Notes: generated by a model from the sequence alone, not told the origin. A DNA stretch of 64,000 nt from Bacteroidota bacterium (GCA_030706735.1 JAUZNZ010000015.1:1-64000), one strand, 5' to 3'; shown: positions 53,150 through 61,713, numbered from the stretch's first letter. Program-made: numbers and translations.

Positions 53150-54100
53150 TCATGACAAGGCGGGCTGGTAGACGGGGAGTTCCTCCTCCGCTGCCGGTGA
53201 TGCCACCGGAGAAGCCGCGGGCTGCGCATGAAAGGCCTCGAGGCCTGCGTCCAGCCTTTGCTTCAGAAGGTCTGAAATTTCCACCAGGGGCAAGCGGGCC
53301 TCGGGCGATTGCAGGACCCCCGCCTTGTACAAACAATACTTTATCGGCGTCGGATTGGGCTCTTCGAACAACAAGGGAATGAACGCCGCCAGCTTTTTCC
53401 ATTTTTCCAGCGCGGCGCGATGGTCGTTGGCGCGTACCAGGCGATAGATATCGACAAAGAGCCCCGTGTGCAGGTTGGCCGACGCCAGGATCCCCCCATC
53501 TCCTCCATGCACCAGCGTGGTATAAAAAAGAATGTCCTCTCCCGTTAATATCGAGAAATCCTCGTGGGGTCGATTGAGCAGCAGTTGAAGCGTTTGGTCC
53601 AGGTTGCCGCTGCAATCCTTGATGCCGACGATATTCCGGCACTCCGACAACCGATGTATCGTCGCATTCTCCATATTCCTGCCCGTGCGGTAGGGGATAT
53701 TATACATGACGATATTCAGATCGGTGGCTTCCGAGATCCTGCGAAAGTGTTCCGTGATACCGCGTTGGTCCGGGCGGTTATAATACGGACTGACGGACAG
53801 GATGCCCTGGACGCGATATTTTTCGGCCATTTTCAATTGCTTCACCAGTTTGGTCGTATGGTTCCCGCCGAGGCCCACATAGACGGGCACCCGGCCTTCG
53901 TTGTATTCCATCGTCTTGTCCAGGATCGATTCGAATTCCTCCTCTGAAACGGTCGGACTTTCGCCGGTGGTACCCAGGGGGATCAGCCCGGAAATGGCTT
54001 TCGTGGTATAATGATCGATCAGCTCCCTGTAGGAGGCAAAATCGACCTCGTCGTTTCGGAATGGGGTGACCAACGGTATCCAAATGCCTTCGAGTCTCAT
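53150..54100 (-). CDS. dapA: 4-hydroxy-tetrahydrodipicolinate synthase
   Basis: A TIM-barrel aldolase of the DapA class: PLVTPF, the phosphate-type loop PLGTTGESPTV, the catalytic Tyr in YNIPYRTGRN, and the Schiff-base Lys in IVGIKDCSGN. It condenses pyruvate with aspartate semialdehyde, the first step of the lysine/diaminopimelate branch. A 25-residue Ala/Pro-rich tail at the C-terminus is added. It starts four bases after the asd stop, so it is translated with its substrate-making enzyme and falls under the asd leader. Confidence 0.94.
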   Translation of the reverse strand: MRLEGIWIPLVTPFRNDEVDFASYRELIDHYTTKAISGLIPLGTTGESPTVSEEEFESILDKTMEYNEGRVPVYVGLGGNHTTKLVKQLKMAEKYRVQGILSVSPYYNRPDQRGITEHFRRISEATDLNIVMYNIPYRTGRNMENATIHRLSECRNIVGIKDCSGNLDQTLQLLLNRPHEDFSILTGEDILFYTTLVHGGDGGILASANLHTGLFVDIYRLVRANDHRAALEKWKKLAAFIPLLFEEPNPTPIKYCLYKAGVLQSPEARLPLVEISDLLKQRLDAGLEAFHAQPAASPVASPAAEEELPVYQPALS

Positions 54101-54104
54101 ATTC

Positions 54105-55094
54105 TTATATCAGTTTATGTTTGTTCAGGTATTCAGCGATCTGCACCGCATTCGTGGCGGCGCCTTTCCGCAGGTTATCGCTGACGACCCACATGTTCAG
54201 CGTTCTGGGCTGCGTCTCATCCCTCCGCAACCTGCCGACAAAGACCTCGTCACGTTCATGCGCGTCCTTGGGCATCGGGTATTGCTGTGTGGCAGGATCA
54301 TCCACCACGACCACGCCGGGCGTTTTGCAGAGCAACGCTCTCACCTCTTCCAGATCAAATTCCTTTTCAAATTCGACATTCACCGATTCGCTATGGCCGC
54401 CGATGACCGGGATCCTCACGGTAGTTGCCGTCACCCGGATGGAATCGTCGCGCATGATCTTCCTGGTCTCATTGACCATTTTCATTTCCTCTTTGGTATA
54501 GCCATTATCGAGGAATACGTCGATCTGCGGGATCGCATTCATGTCGATAGGATACTTGTAGGCCATCTCGCCCTTCACGCCCTGCCGCTCGTTCATGAGC
54601 TGGGTAACCGCCTTGACGCCTGTGCCGGTCACGCTTTGGTAGGTCGAGACCACGATCCGCCGCACCTTATATTGCCTGTGCAGCGCATTCAGGGCCACCA
54701 CCATCTGGATCGTAGAGCAATTGGGATTGGCGATGATCTTGTCCTCCTTTCCAAGTACATCCGCATTCAACTCCGGCACGACCAGCTTCTTCGTCGGATC
54801 CATCCTCCATGCCGACGAGTTGTCGATAACGGTGACGCCTGCCGCCGCAAACTTCGGAGCCCACTCAAGGGAGGTGCTACCCCCAGCCGAGAACAGGGCA
54901 ATCGCCGGCCTGGCAGCGATCGCATCGGTAGCGCTGACCACCTTATATTTCTTGCCTTTAAACTCCACCTCCTTGCCGACGGACCGTTCCGATGCGACCG
55001 GAAACAACTCCGTTACGGGAAAATTCCTTTCTGCCAGTACCTGTAACATTTTAGTGCCTACGAGCCCGGTGGCGCCTACGACTGCAACTTTCAT
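54105..55094 (-). CDS. asd: Aspartate-semialdehyde dehydrogenase
   Basis: The N-terminal NADP site is VAVVGATGLVGTKML. The catalytic Cys is in ANPNCSTIQMV, and His in IGGHSESVNVEF; FSAGGSTS and the K-x-x-x-R loop are also present. It reduces aspartyl phosphate to aspartate semialdehyde, the branch metabolite for lysine, threonine and methionine. Followed by dapA, so here chiefly feeding lysine and cell-wall DAP. A short ORF and an intrinsic terminator (55131-55248) precede it on the same transcript, suggesting attenuation. Confidence 0.96.
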   Translation of the reverse strand: MKVAVVGATGLVGTKMLQVLAERNFPVTELFPVASERSVGKEVEFKGKKYKVVSATDAIAARPAIALFSAGGSTSLEWAPKFAAAGVTVIDNSSAWRMDPTKKLVVPELNADVLGKEDKIIANPNCSTIQMVVALNALHRQYKVRRIVVSTYQSVTGTGVKAVTQLMNERQGVKGEMAYKYPIDMNAIPQIDVFLDNGYTKEEMKMVNETRKIMRDDSIRVTATTVRIPVIGGHSESVNVEFEKEFDLEEVRALLCKTPGVVVVDDPATQQYPMPKDAHERDEVFVGRLRRDETQPRTLNMWVVSDNLRKGAATNAVQIAEYLNKHKLI

Positions 55095-55130
55095 TGTTGT
55101 GCTTTTTGAGATTTATCTGGTTAACGTTAA

Positions 55131-55158
55131 CAAAAAAGCCTCCCCGTTTGGGAAGGCT
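55131..55158 (-). terminator. Intrinsic terminator inside asd leader (attenuator)
   Basis: On the minus strand a 9-bp stem (AGCCTTCCC with GGGGAGGCT, one G-T pair) with loop AAAC is followed by six T. It lies between the short leader ORF and asd, 36 bases before the asd start, so read-through is needed for expression. Its 5' arm (GCCTTCC) can pair instead with GGAAGGT at the end of the leader ORF, which would prevent termination. Confidence 0.85.
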
Positions 55159-55182
55159 CTATTATCTTGGGATACAAAACAA

Positions 55183-55248
55183 TCAATCACCTTCCTCTTG
55201 CGGGGACTGCTTCTTGACTTGCTTCGTATTGAACATATTCATGGTCAT
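55183..55248 (-). CDS. Candidate asd-dapA leader peptide (21 aa)
   Basis: A 21-codon ORF, MTMNMFNTKQVKKQSPQEEG plus Asp, starts about eight bases after a consensus promoter and ends 24 bases before the terminator. It contains three Met, two Thr and three Lys, the end products reached through aspartate semialdehyde. Its last codons (GAG GAA GGT) form the segment that can pair with the terminator's 5' arm. A ribosome stalled at the Lys pair (codons 12-13) would leave this segment free; one that reaches the stop would cover it. Too short to judge by homology; supported by position and competing structures. Confidence 0.65.
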   Translation of the reverse strand: MTMNMFNTKQVKKQSPQEEGD

Positions 55249-55255
55249 TGCCGCA

Positions 55256-55285
55256 CAAAAATAAGTATAAAACAAAATATTCCAA
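55256..55285 (-). promoter_or_regulatory. Promoter of asd-dapA leader transcript
   Basis: On the minus strand TTG (55285-55283), a 19-base spacer and TATTTTTG (55263-55256) match the Bacteroidota consensus exactly. The predicted start is close to 55250, only a few bases before the short ORF. Confidence 0.75.
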
Positions 55286-55327
55286 ATTTATTTGCAAAAT
55301 AATGCCGCGGCAGCGGGCCTCCGCCAA

Positions 55328-56251
55328 TCAGCGCAGCTCGATATCGAAGTTCACCAGATCGACGAACTGCCGTATCCTTCCATCAATGTCCTCCTTGCTT
55401 ATCTCCTTCAGCCGCGTAGGGCCGAATTTCTCCACGCAGAAGGAGGCCATGGCTGATCCGACGATGATCGCCGTTTTCATATTTTCGAAGGAGACGTCCC
55501 GGGTATGCGCGATATAGCCGATGAACCCGCCGGCAAACGTATCTCCGGCCCCGGTCGGGTCGAATACGTCCTCCAGGGGAAGGGCGGGCGCCACGAAGAC
55601 CTTATCGCCATGAAAAAGCAGGGCGCCATGCTCCCCCTTCTTGATGATGACGTATTTCGGGCCCATTTTCTGGATGTCTTTCGCCGCCTTGACGAGGGAA
55701 TATTGACCGCTGAGCTGCCTGGCCTCGCTGTCATTTACCATGAGCACGTCGATCATCGTCAGCGCATGTCGCAGGTCATCCAGGGCCGTGTCCATCCAAA
55801 AGTTCATCGTGTCGAGGACGCTGAGCTTCGGCCGCTCTTTCAATTGCTTCATCACGCTGATCTGAAGGGCCGGAACCCCGTTCCCGAGCATCAGGAATTC
55901 GCTGCCCTGGTAGCTGTCCGGCAACACCGGATCGAAATCCGCCAGCACATTCAGGTCCGTCACGAGGGTATCGCGGGAATTCATGTCCATATGGTACTTA
56001 CCGCTCCAAAAGAACGACTTCTTGTCCGCCACCTTCTTCACGCCTTCCATGTTCACGCCGCGGCGCTCGAGGTCTGCCAGTTCTTCATCGGTGAAGTCAT
56101 ACCCCACGATGGATACCTGATTGATCGGCTGCACGAAATTGCTCGCCGCATAAGCGGCATAAACGGCCGCGCCTCCCACGATCCAATCGGTCTTCCCGAA
56201 GGGCGTTTCTATGGCGTCATGGGCCATCGAACCTACGATGATCAGTGACAT
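55328..56251 (-). CDS. PfkB-family carbohydrate kinase
   Basis: The ribokinase-fold signature is present: MSLIIVGSMAHDAIETPFG at the start, VGGAAVYAAYAA, and near the C-terminus FDPTGAGDTFAGGFIGYIA with the catalytic Asp and anion hole. The substrate may be a sugar or nucleoside; PfkB members with this N-terminus are often annotated as ribokinase or adenosine-kinase-like. ATG 56251 is preferred over the longer frame to 56281, which starts in a stretch without family similarity. It is divergent from the tetR gene. Confidence 0.86.
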   Translation of the reverse strand: MSLIIVGSMAHDAIETPFGKTDWIVGGAAVYAAYAASNFVQPINQVSIVGYDFTDEELADLERRGVNMEGVKKVADKKSFFWSGKYHMDMNSRDTLVTDLNVLADFDPVLPDSYQGSEFLMLGNGVPALQISVMKQLKERPKLSVLDTMNFWMDTALDDLRHALTMIDVLMVNDSEARQLSGQYSLVKAAKDIQKMGPKYVIIKKGEHGALLFHGDKVFVAPALPLEDVFDPTGAGDTFAGGFIGYIAHTRDVSFENMKTAIIVGSAMASFCVEKFGPTRLKEISKEDIDGRIRQFVDLVNFDIELR

Positions 56252-56307
56252 AGCGTGTTTTTTTGTGACAAAACCGTGCAAACCTACACGAAATTTTTCA
56301 TTAAGCG

Positions 56308-56338
56308 AACTAACACCCGTTAGTTTGAATTATCTTTG
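56308..56338 (+). promoter_or_regulatory. tetR operator and promoter
   Basis: A perfect palindrome with arms AACTAAC and GTTAGTT around ACCC (56308-56325) lies five bases before a TATCTTTG minus-7 box (56331-56338) and nine bases before the tetR ATG thereafter. It overlaps the minus-33 region, so binding would repress. The same 16-base core stands before paaA (60393-60408). Confidence 0.78.
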
Positions 56339-56346
56339 TTTCCCGT

Positions 56347-56937
56347 ATGGCAAAGATCCAAAGCAGGAAGAACAGCACCAAGAAAGAAGTGATCATCGAG
56401 AAGGCCTCCAGGCTTTTCCGTGAGAAGGGCTTCGGGGCTGCCTCCATGCGCGACCTGGCCGAACATGTAGGCGTGGAGGCCGCCAGCCTCTATAATCACA
56501 TTCAATCCAAGTCGGAGATCCTTCAGACCATTTGCTTCAAGGTGGCGAATGAGTTCATGTCGAACCTCGAAGCGGTCGAGTCCAGCAACCAGTCGACGCT
56601 GAAGAAAATGGAGGCGATCATCCGCCTGCACATCCGCATGATGCTGGACCAATATGAATTTGTATTCATCGCCGACCATGAATGGCGCCACCTGCCCGAA
56701 CCCTACCTGTCGAATTTCCTGAACCAGCGCAGGAGCTATCGCAAACGTCTCGGCGATATCGTCGAGGAGGGTATCGCGAAGGGCGAGATGAAGCCGATCG
56801 ATCCGTATGTGGCGGTGCTGACCATCCTTTCGGCCGTCAGCGGCATTGATTCCTGGCAGCGCTCGCGAAAGAGCACAAGCGCCGAAACGTTGGAGGCGAA
56901 TATGGTCAGGTACCTGATCGAGGGACTGAAAAAATAG
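56347..56937 (+). CDS. TetR-family regulator of phenylacetate genes (PaaR-like)
   Basis: The N-terminal HTH is clear: VIIEKASRLFREKGFGAASM, LAEHVGVEAASLYNHI with the recognition helix near residues 38-48. The C-terminal ligand domain (60-196) is helical and has no recognisable signature. In Bacteroidota and other groups, TetR-type PaaR repressors of the paa genes respond to phenylacetyl-CoA; that role is inferred here from location before paaE and from the shared palindrome upstream of this gene and of paaA. Likely autoregulated. Confidence 0.86.
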   Translation: MAKIQSRKNSTKKEVIIEKASRLFREKGFGAASMRDLAEHVGVEAASLYNHIQSKSEILQTICFKVANEFMSNLEAVESSNQSTLKKMEAIIRLHIRMMLDQYEFVFIADHEWRHLPEPYLSNFLNQRRSYRKRLGDIVEEGIAKGEMKPIDPYVAVLTILSAVSGIDSWQRSRKSTSAETLEANMVRYLIEGLKK

Positions 56938-56957
56938 CTGCAAGCTTGTAGCAAAAA

Positions 56958-58088
56958 ATGAAGCACTTCCGAAAATTACAGGTAAGCGACGTCCGCCGGG
57001 AAACCCCCGAATGCGTATCCATTGCCTTTGCCATCCCCCCCGAATGGGAAGAAGAGTTTCTATTCAGGCAAGGCCAGAATATCACCATCCGCACCCGGAT
57101 CGGCGACGAAGAGATCCGCCGTTCCTATTCCATCTGCAGCAGCCCCCTCGACAACGAATTGCGGATCGCCGTCAAACAGGTTCCGAAGGGCCGTTTCTCC
57201 GGCTTCGCCAATGAACGCCTGACCAAGGGACAAGAGTTGGACGTACTGCCCCCGACCGGACGCTTCTATACCGAACTGAACCCTGCTCAGGCAAAGAACT
57301 ACCTCGCTTTTGCGGCGGGCAGCGGCATCACGCCGGTATTGTCCCTGATCAAGACCACGCTCGCTACCGAGCCCGGGAGCCAATTCACGCTCGTCTATGG
57401 CAACCGGCACCGCGCGTCGATCATCTTCAGGGAACAGCTGGAAGCCCTGAAGGACCGTTACATGGATCGTTTTATTTTGCATCATGTCCTTAGCCGCGAA
57501 ACGGCCGATACGCCAGTCAACCAGGGAAGGATCGACCCCGAAAAATGTGCACAGCTTTGCGAAAAGCTGATCGACCTCTCCTCCATGGATGAGGTCTTCC
57601 TCTGCGGCCCGGAGAAAATGATCTTTTCGGTAAAGGAATGGCTGGAACAGCAGGGCATCGATAAGAAGAAGATCCATTTCGAACTGTTCAATACCTTGGC
57701 GGGCAGACCCGCGGAGACCGTCGCAGCATCCCCACCCGGGAAACCCGGGGGGACCGCAAACCCGCCGGAGGCCGGGAGATCGGGGGCGACGGGCAAACCC
57801 GCGGGCCGTGCGAAGGTCAGCATCAGACTAGACGGCGTCAGCTTCGATTTTGACCTGGACTATGACGGGGAGCCGATCCTTGACGCGGCATTGCGCCAGG
57901 GGGCGGACCTGCCCTTCGCCTGCAAAGGAGGTGTTTGCTGCACCTGCCGGGCGCGCCTGGTCGAAGGGAAAGTAGATATGGAAGTCAACTACGCCCTGGA
58001 AGAAGAAGAACTGGCAAGAGGCTTTATCCTGACTTGCCAGTCCCATCCCAGAACGGAAAAAGTAGTTATAGATTTCGATGCCAGGTAA
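56958..58088 (+). CDS. paaE: Phenylacetyl-CoA epoxidase reductase subunit
   Basis: An FNR-like reductase (residues 1-235: RRSYSICSSP for FAD, FAAGSGITPVLSLIK for NADPH, VFLCGPEKMI) fused to a C-terminal 2Fe-2S ferredoxin (about 285-376) with CKGGVCCTC and a later Cys. It passes electrons from NADPH to the PaaABC oxygenase. The linker between domains (about 240-285) is unusually long and rich in Gly, Pro and Ala. It starts 20 bases after tetR on the same strand, but the other paa genes are 2.4 kb further on. Confidence 0.93.
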   Translation: MKHFRKLQVSDVRRETPECVSIAFAIPPEWEEEFLFRQGQNITIRTRIGDEEIRRSYSICSSPLDNELRIAVKQVPKGRFSGFANERLTKGQELDVLPPTGRFYTELNPAQAKNYLAFAAGSGITPVLSLIKTTLATEPGSQFTLVYGNRHRASIIFREQLEALKDRYMDRFILHHVLSRETADTPVNQGRIDPEKCAQLCEKLIDLSSMDEVFLCGPEKMIFSVKEWLEQQGIDKKKIHFELFNTLAGRPAETVAASPPGKPGGTANPPEAGRSGATGKPAGRAKVSIRLDGVSFDFDLDYDGEPILDAALRQGADLPFACKGGVCCTCRARLVEGKVDMEVNYALEEEELARGFILTCQSHPRTEKVVIDFDAR

Positions 58089-58125
58089 GGTTTCCGCGGA
58101 CCCGCGGCCCTGCCGGCAATAGAGA

Positions 58126-58740
58126 CTAACGCCAGCGCATGTCGTTCAGGCCGCCCAACGCATAGGGGTTGCCCATGATGGCATAAACAATGCTGGTTAA
58201 GATCATGGCGATTACGATAAATACGACGATGACTACCAGGGCTGTCACCAGCAGGTAACCGATATGTTTGTCCTCAGGCGTCTTCTTCATCACGGGAATG
58301 CCCAGGTAAAAAAGGTAGATGCCGTACAATCCCAGGATGCTCAGGATGCTTAAACCGGGAAGGATCATGAATATTCCGGCGACCCAGGATGCCGTGCTGG
58401 AGTAGCCGACCAGCTGGGCGGAACGGCCAATGTTTTTCTCAGAGCCAAAACTCGGGGCAAGCGCATCGACGATATACGTGCATACATAATAAGTGAGGAT
58501 CGAACTGACAAAGCTTGTTATGCCCTTGGTCAATCCCCATTCTATGCTCCCGATACGCACAAATCCCACGTTCACACCAATCACTCCCCAACCGATGAAC
58601 GTGGCGATGGCAGGGATCAGCGACATCGGGAGGACATATTTTCCCAGCAGGGACCCGGGTGATTCCGTTTCCATGCTGATGACCCCCCATTCCGCAGCAG
58701 GCGTTAACAGAATGTTTTTAGCGCGAGTAATAATAGACAT
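58126..58740 (-). CDS. Yip1-family membrane protein
   Basis: A 204-residue protein with about five membrane helices. It starts with AKNILLTPAAEWGVI, typical of bacterial Yip1-domain proteins (conserved I-L-x-P-x-x-W), followed by L-G-x-Y-V-L-P and a Y-x-x-x-x-x-x-I-P region (LFYLGIPVMKKTPEDK). The role in bacteria is unknown. It and the next gene lie on the opposite strand inside the phenylacetate cluster. Confidence 0.85.
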   Translation of the reverse strand: MSIITRAKNILLTPAAEWGVISMETESPGSLLGKYVLPMSLIPAIATFIGWGVIGVNVGFVRIGSIEWGLTKGITSFVSSILTYYVCTYIVDALAPSFGSEKNIGRSAQLVGYSSTASWVAGIFMILPGLSILSILGLYGIYLFYLGIPVMKKTPEDKHIGYLLVTALVVIVVFIVIAMILTSIVYAIMGNPYALGGLNDMRWR

Positions 58741-58891
58741 ATCGTTAGAATTTAGTTAAATCCTAAGATATACTTTCCAATCGGCCAATCCAATATTTCA
58801 CAATAAATCATATGAACATTCGATGTACATACGCCAAAATCCCCTGAAAGGGTGAGCCGTTCCATGCCCAGACGAGCCTGACCCGGCGAGC

Positions 58892-60358
58892 TCATAACAC
58901 CAGGGTGGCGATCGAATGGGGAAGGCTCGTTACGTCCGCCGCCTTGCCCGCGATCCATAATTTATAGGGTATCCTCTTGCCGGTCTGGTTCATGACGATC
59001 ACGACCAGTTTCCCATCCTCATTACGGAAAGCGGTCGTTAAAAAAGGACTTCGGCTCGCCGCGCTGCTTATCCTCCTGGCGCCTGGCCGGATGAACCTGG
59101 AGAAATGACCGATATAGTAATAAGCGTTCGTATAGATCAGTTGACCGGTGCGCGTAATGGCATGGACCGGTGCAAAACAAAAATTCCCGACATGATTGGG
59201 ACCCCCCGCTTCATCCAGCAGCACATTCCAGTCCGTCCAGCCCACACTCCCATGATTGAGGTCCTGGATCATCGACCGGCCGTAGCGTTCCCCCAGGTTC
59301 CAGTTATGAATGCTGTCCATATTGAACGGACCATTGCATCCCTCGGTAAACAAGAGGTTCTTATCCGGGAAGGCTTCATGCACCCGGCCCACATTCTCGA
59401 ATACCTGGGTACCCCCGCTCCAATCCTCATACCAATGGAACCCCACTCCCCAGGCATATTTGGCCGCCTCCGGGTCGCTCAGGATCGTATTGGCCTGTTG
59501 ATAGATCAGGTCCCGGTTATGATCCCAAACGATGATCTTCTTATCTCCCAATCCCCCCTTCTGAAGAGTCGGGCCCAGGTAATTCTTTAGAAAATCCCGT
59601 TCGTCTTCCGCGGTATAGACGCAGGACTCCCAGGTCTGGGTCGCCATCGGTTCATTTTGTATCGTAGTGCCCCAGATGGGGATGCCGGCATCCTCATAGG
59701 CCTTGATGAATTTTACATAATAGTCCGCCCAGGTTTGGTAGTAGGCCGGCTTGAGCTTGCCGCCATGCAGCATCTGATTGTTCGTTTTCATCCAACCCGG
59801 AGGGCTCCAGGGGCTGCAAAACAGCGTTAGCTTCCCCCCCGCCGCCGCGATGGCCTGCTTGATCAGGGGGATCCTGAATTTTTGATCATGATCGATGCTG
59901 AAGGTCTTTAGACTGCTGTCCTGGTCGGCAACATAGGTATAGCTTGCAGAGGAAAAATCACAGCTGTGGATGCTGGTGCGGCCAAGCGTATAGCCGATCC
60001 CCTTCTCCGGGTCATAATAGGCGGTCAGCAGTTCCTGCTGTTTGTCCTTCGGCAATTTGGCGAAGGTCTCTGCCGCGGCATCGGTCAATGCCCCTCCGAC
60101 GCCCAGGAAGGTTTGAAAGCGATGGCTCGGGTCCACGAACACGCAGACGTCCGTCTCAGGCGGCTGCGGGAGGTCGGTAAAGGTCAGCGTGTCCGTCGGG
60201 CTGAGCCGCAGGGCACTGCTGTCTGCCGTGGTATAGACCAGCAATTTCTTTCCTTCGACAGAGAACGGTTCCGGCGGAGCGGAAGCATTCTCCTGGTTCT
60301 CCGGCCGGCCACAGGCGGCAAAAAGGAAGACCGTTCCGGCAAGCAAAAGTTTTTTCAT
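58892..60358 (-). CDS. Lipoprotein glycoside hydrolase family 30
   Basis: Lipobox FAAC (Cys16). The (beta/alpha)8 barrel with its side beta domain has GH30 hallmarks: FLGVGGALTDAAAETFA, RTSIHSCDFSS, FCSPWSPPGWMK, the acid/base Glu236 in IQNEPMATQTWESC and the nucleophile Glu339 in LLFTEGC. GH30 enzymes cut beta-linked substrates such as glucosylceramide, beta-1,6-glucan or xylan; the subfamily is not certain, but the motifs resemble GH30_1/3 rather than xylanases. It sits divergent from paaA and has no known link with phenylacetate. Exported and probably surface-bound. Confidence 0.9.
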   Translation of the reverse strand: MKKLLLAGTVFLFAACGRPENQENASAPPEPFSVEGKKLLVYTTADSSALRLSPTDTLTFTDLPQPPETDVCVFVDPSHRFQTFLGVGGALTDAAAETFAKLPKDKQQELLTAYYDPEKGIGYTLGRTSIHSCDFSSASYTYVADQDSSLKTFSIDHDQKFRIPLIKQAIAAAGGKLTLFCSPWSPPGWMKTNNQMLHGGKLKPAYYQTWADYYVKFIKAYEDAGIPIWGTTIQNEPMATQTWESCVYTAEDERDFLKNYLGPTLQKGGLGDKKIIVWDHNRDLIYQQANTILSDPEAAKYAWGVGFHWYEDWSGGTQVFENVGRVHEAFPDKNLLFTEGCNGPFNMDSIHNWNLGERYGRSMIQDLNHGSVGWTDWNVLLDEAGGPNHVGNFCFAPVHAITRTGQLIYTNAYYYIGHFSRFIRPGARRISSAASRSPFLTTAFRNEDGKLVVIVMNQTGKRIPYKLWIAGKAADVTSLPHSIATLVL

Positions 60359-60392
60359 GCTACTAATATCCTAATTTTTAATGTACCGCAAC

Positions 60393-60434
60393 ACTAACAC
60401 CCGTTAGTTTTTGTCCAAAAATCGACTATCTTTG
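60393..60434 (+). promoter_or_regulatory. paaA operator and promoter box
   Basis: The palindrome ACTAAC-ACCC-GTTAGT (60393-60408) is identical in its 16-base core to the one before the tetR gene. TATCTTTG (60427-60434) is the minus-7 box, 21 bases before paaA ATG 60456. The palindrome occupies the expected minus-33 site. Confidence 0.78.
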
Positions 60435-60455
60435 ATCATCAAAATCAGATAACCT

Positions 60456-61397
60456 ATGTCTGTGCAGGAATTGGAAAAGATCTTCCAGGATCGCATCGAT
60501 AGCGAGATCCGCATCGAGCCCAGGGACTGGATGCCCGACGCCTATCGCAAGACGCTCATTCGTCAGATCTCCCAGCACGCCCACAGCGAGATCGTCGGTA
60601 TGCTGCCGGAGGCCAACTGGATCACCAGGGCGCCATCCCTGCGGAGAAAGGCCACCCTCATCGCCAAGGTGCAGGACGAGGCCGGTCATGGTCTGTATCT
60701 CTATTCGGCGGCAGAGACGCTGAACATCAGCCGCGAAGAAATGATCGCTCAGCTGCACAGCGGCAAGGCCAAATATTCCTCGATCTTCAATTATCCGACC
60801 CTCACCTGGGCCGACATGGGCGCCATCGGCTGGCTGGTGGACGGCGCCGCCATCATGAACCAGGTTCCGCTTTGCCGGGCCTCGTACGGCCCCTATGCCC
60901 GTGCCATGGTCCGTATCTGCAAGGAAGAGAGTTTTCACCAGCGCCAGGGTTTCGAGATCCTCCTGACGCTAAGCCGCGGCAGCGCCGACCAACGCCGGAT
61001 GTGCCAGGACGCCATTAACCGCTGGTGGTGGCCCTCCGTCATGATGTTCGGCCCCAACGACGAGTCGTCGCCGCATTCGGCACAGAGCATGGCCTGGAAG
61101 ATCAAGCGATTCAGCAATGACGAGCTTCGCCAGCGCTTTGTCGACATTTGCGCGGAACAGGTGAAGCTGCTCGGCATGACCCTGCCCGATCCGGAATTGT
61201 CATGGAATGAAGAAAAACAACATTACGATTTCGGAGCCATCGATTGGGACGAATTTTGGAATGTCGTCAACGGCAACGGGCCTTGCAACAAGGAACGCCT
61301 GGCCGCAAGGGTGCAGGCACATGAGGATGGCGCCTGGGTGCGCGAAGCGGCCCTGGCCTATGCCGGGAAAAAAAGGCAGGAGAAGGACGCCGCCTGA
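60456..61397 (+). CDS. paaA: 1,2-phenylacetyl-CoA epoxidase, catalytic subunit
   Basis: A 313-residue ferritin-fold di-iron protein. Two helix motifs with E-x-x-H ([15 protein letters not shown] and [14 protein letters not shown]), together with the Glu residues preceding each, provide the metal ligands; [15 protein letters not shown] is also typical. It epoxidises the ring of phenylacetyl-CoA using oxygen and electrons from PaaE. First gene of an operon with paaB, C, D, paaG and paaI, and preceded by a TetR-type operator. Confidence 0.96.
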   Translation: MSVQELEKIFQDRIDSEIRIEPRDWMPDAYRKTLIRQISQHAHSEIVGMLPEANWITRAPSLRRKATLIAKVQDEAGHGLYLYSAAETLNISREEMIAQLHSGKAKYSSIFNYPTLTWADMGAIGWLVDGAAIMNQVPLCRASYGPYARAMVRICKEESFHQRQGFEILLTLSRGSADQRRMCQDAINRWWWPSVMMFGPNDESSPHSAQSMAWKIKRFSNDELRQRFVDICAEQVKLLGMTLPDPELSWNEEKQHYDFGAIDWDEFWNVVNGNGPCNKERLAARVQAHEDGAWVREAALAYAGKKRQEKDAA

Positions 61398-61425
61398 ATC
61401 TCACCACTATTTCAATCGCCGAACT

Positions 61426-61713
61426 ATGTCACAAGAACGCTGGCCACTTTGGGAAGTTTTCATCCGCAGCAAGCAGGGCCTGGATCACAAGCACGCCGGC
61501 AGCCTGCACGCCGCCGACGCAAAAATGGCCATCGAGAACGCCCGCGATGTCTACACGCGCCGGATGGAAGGCGTCAGCATCTGGGTCGTCGAGAGCAGGC
61601 ATATCCATGCCACGAATCCCGATGAGGCCGCATCCTTGTACGATCCCGCTAACGATAAGGTCTATCGCCACCCTACCTTCTACGATCTCCCCGATGAATT
61701 GAAACATATGTAA
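61426..61713 (+). CDS. paaB: Phenylacetyl-CoA epoxidase subunit B
   Basis: A 95-residue protein matching PaaB in length and sequence: LWEVFIRSKQGLDHKHAGSL, then HAADAKMAIENARDVYTRR and VSIWVVES. It forms a complex with PaaA and PaaC as a structural subunit. The start is ATG 61426, 28 bases after paaA; the same frame stays open upstream to 61207 but overlaps paaA and shows no similarity. The stop is immediately followed by the ATG of paaC. Confidence 0.95.
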   Translation: MSQERWPLWEVFIRSKQGLDHKHAGSLHAADAKMAIENARDVYTRRMEGVSIWVVESRHIHATNPDEAASLYDPANDKVYRHPTFYDLPDELKHM

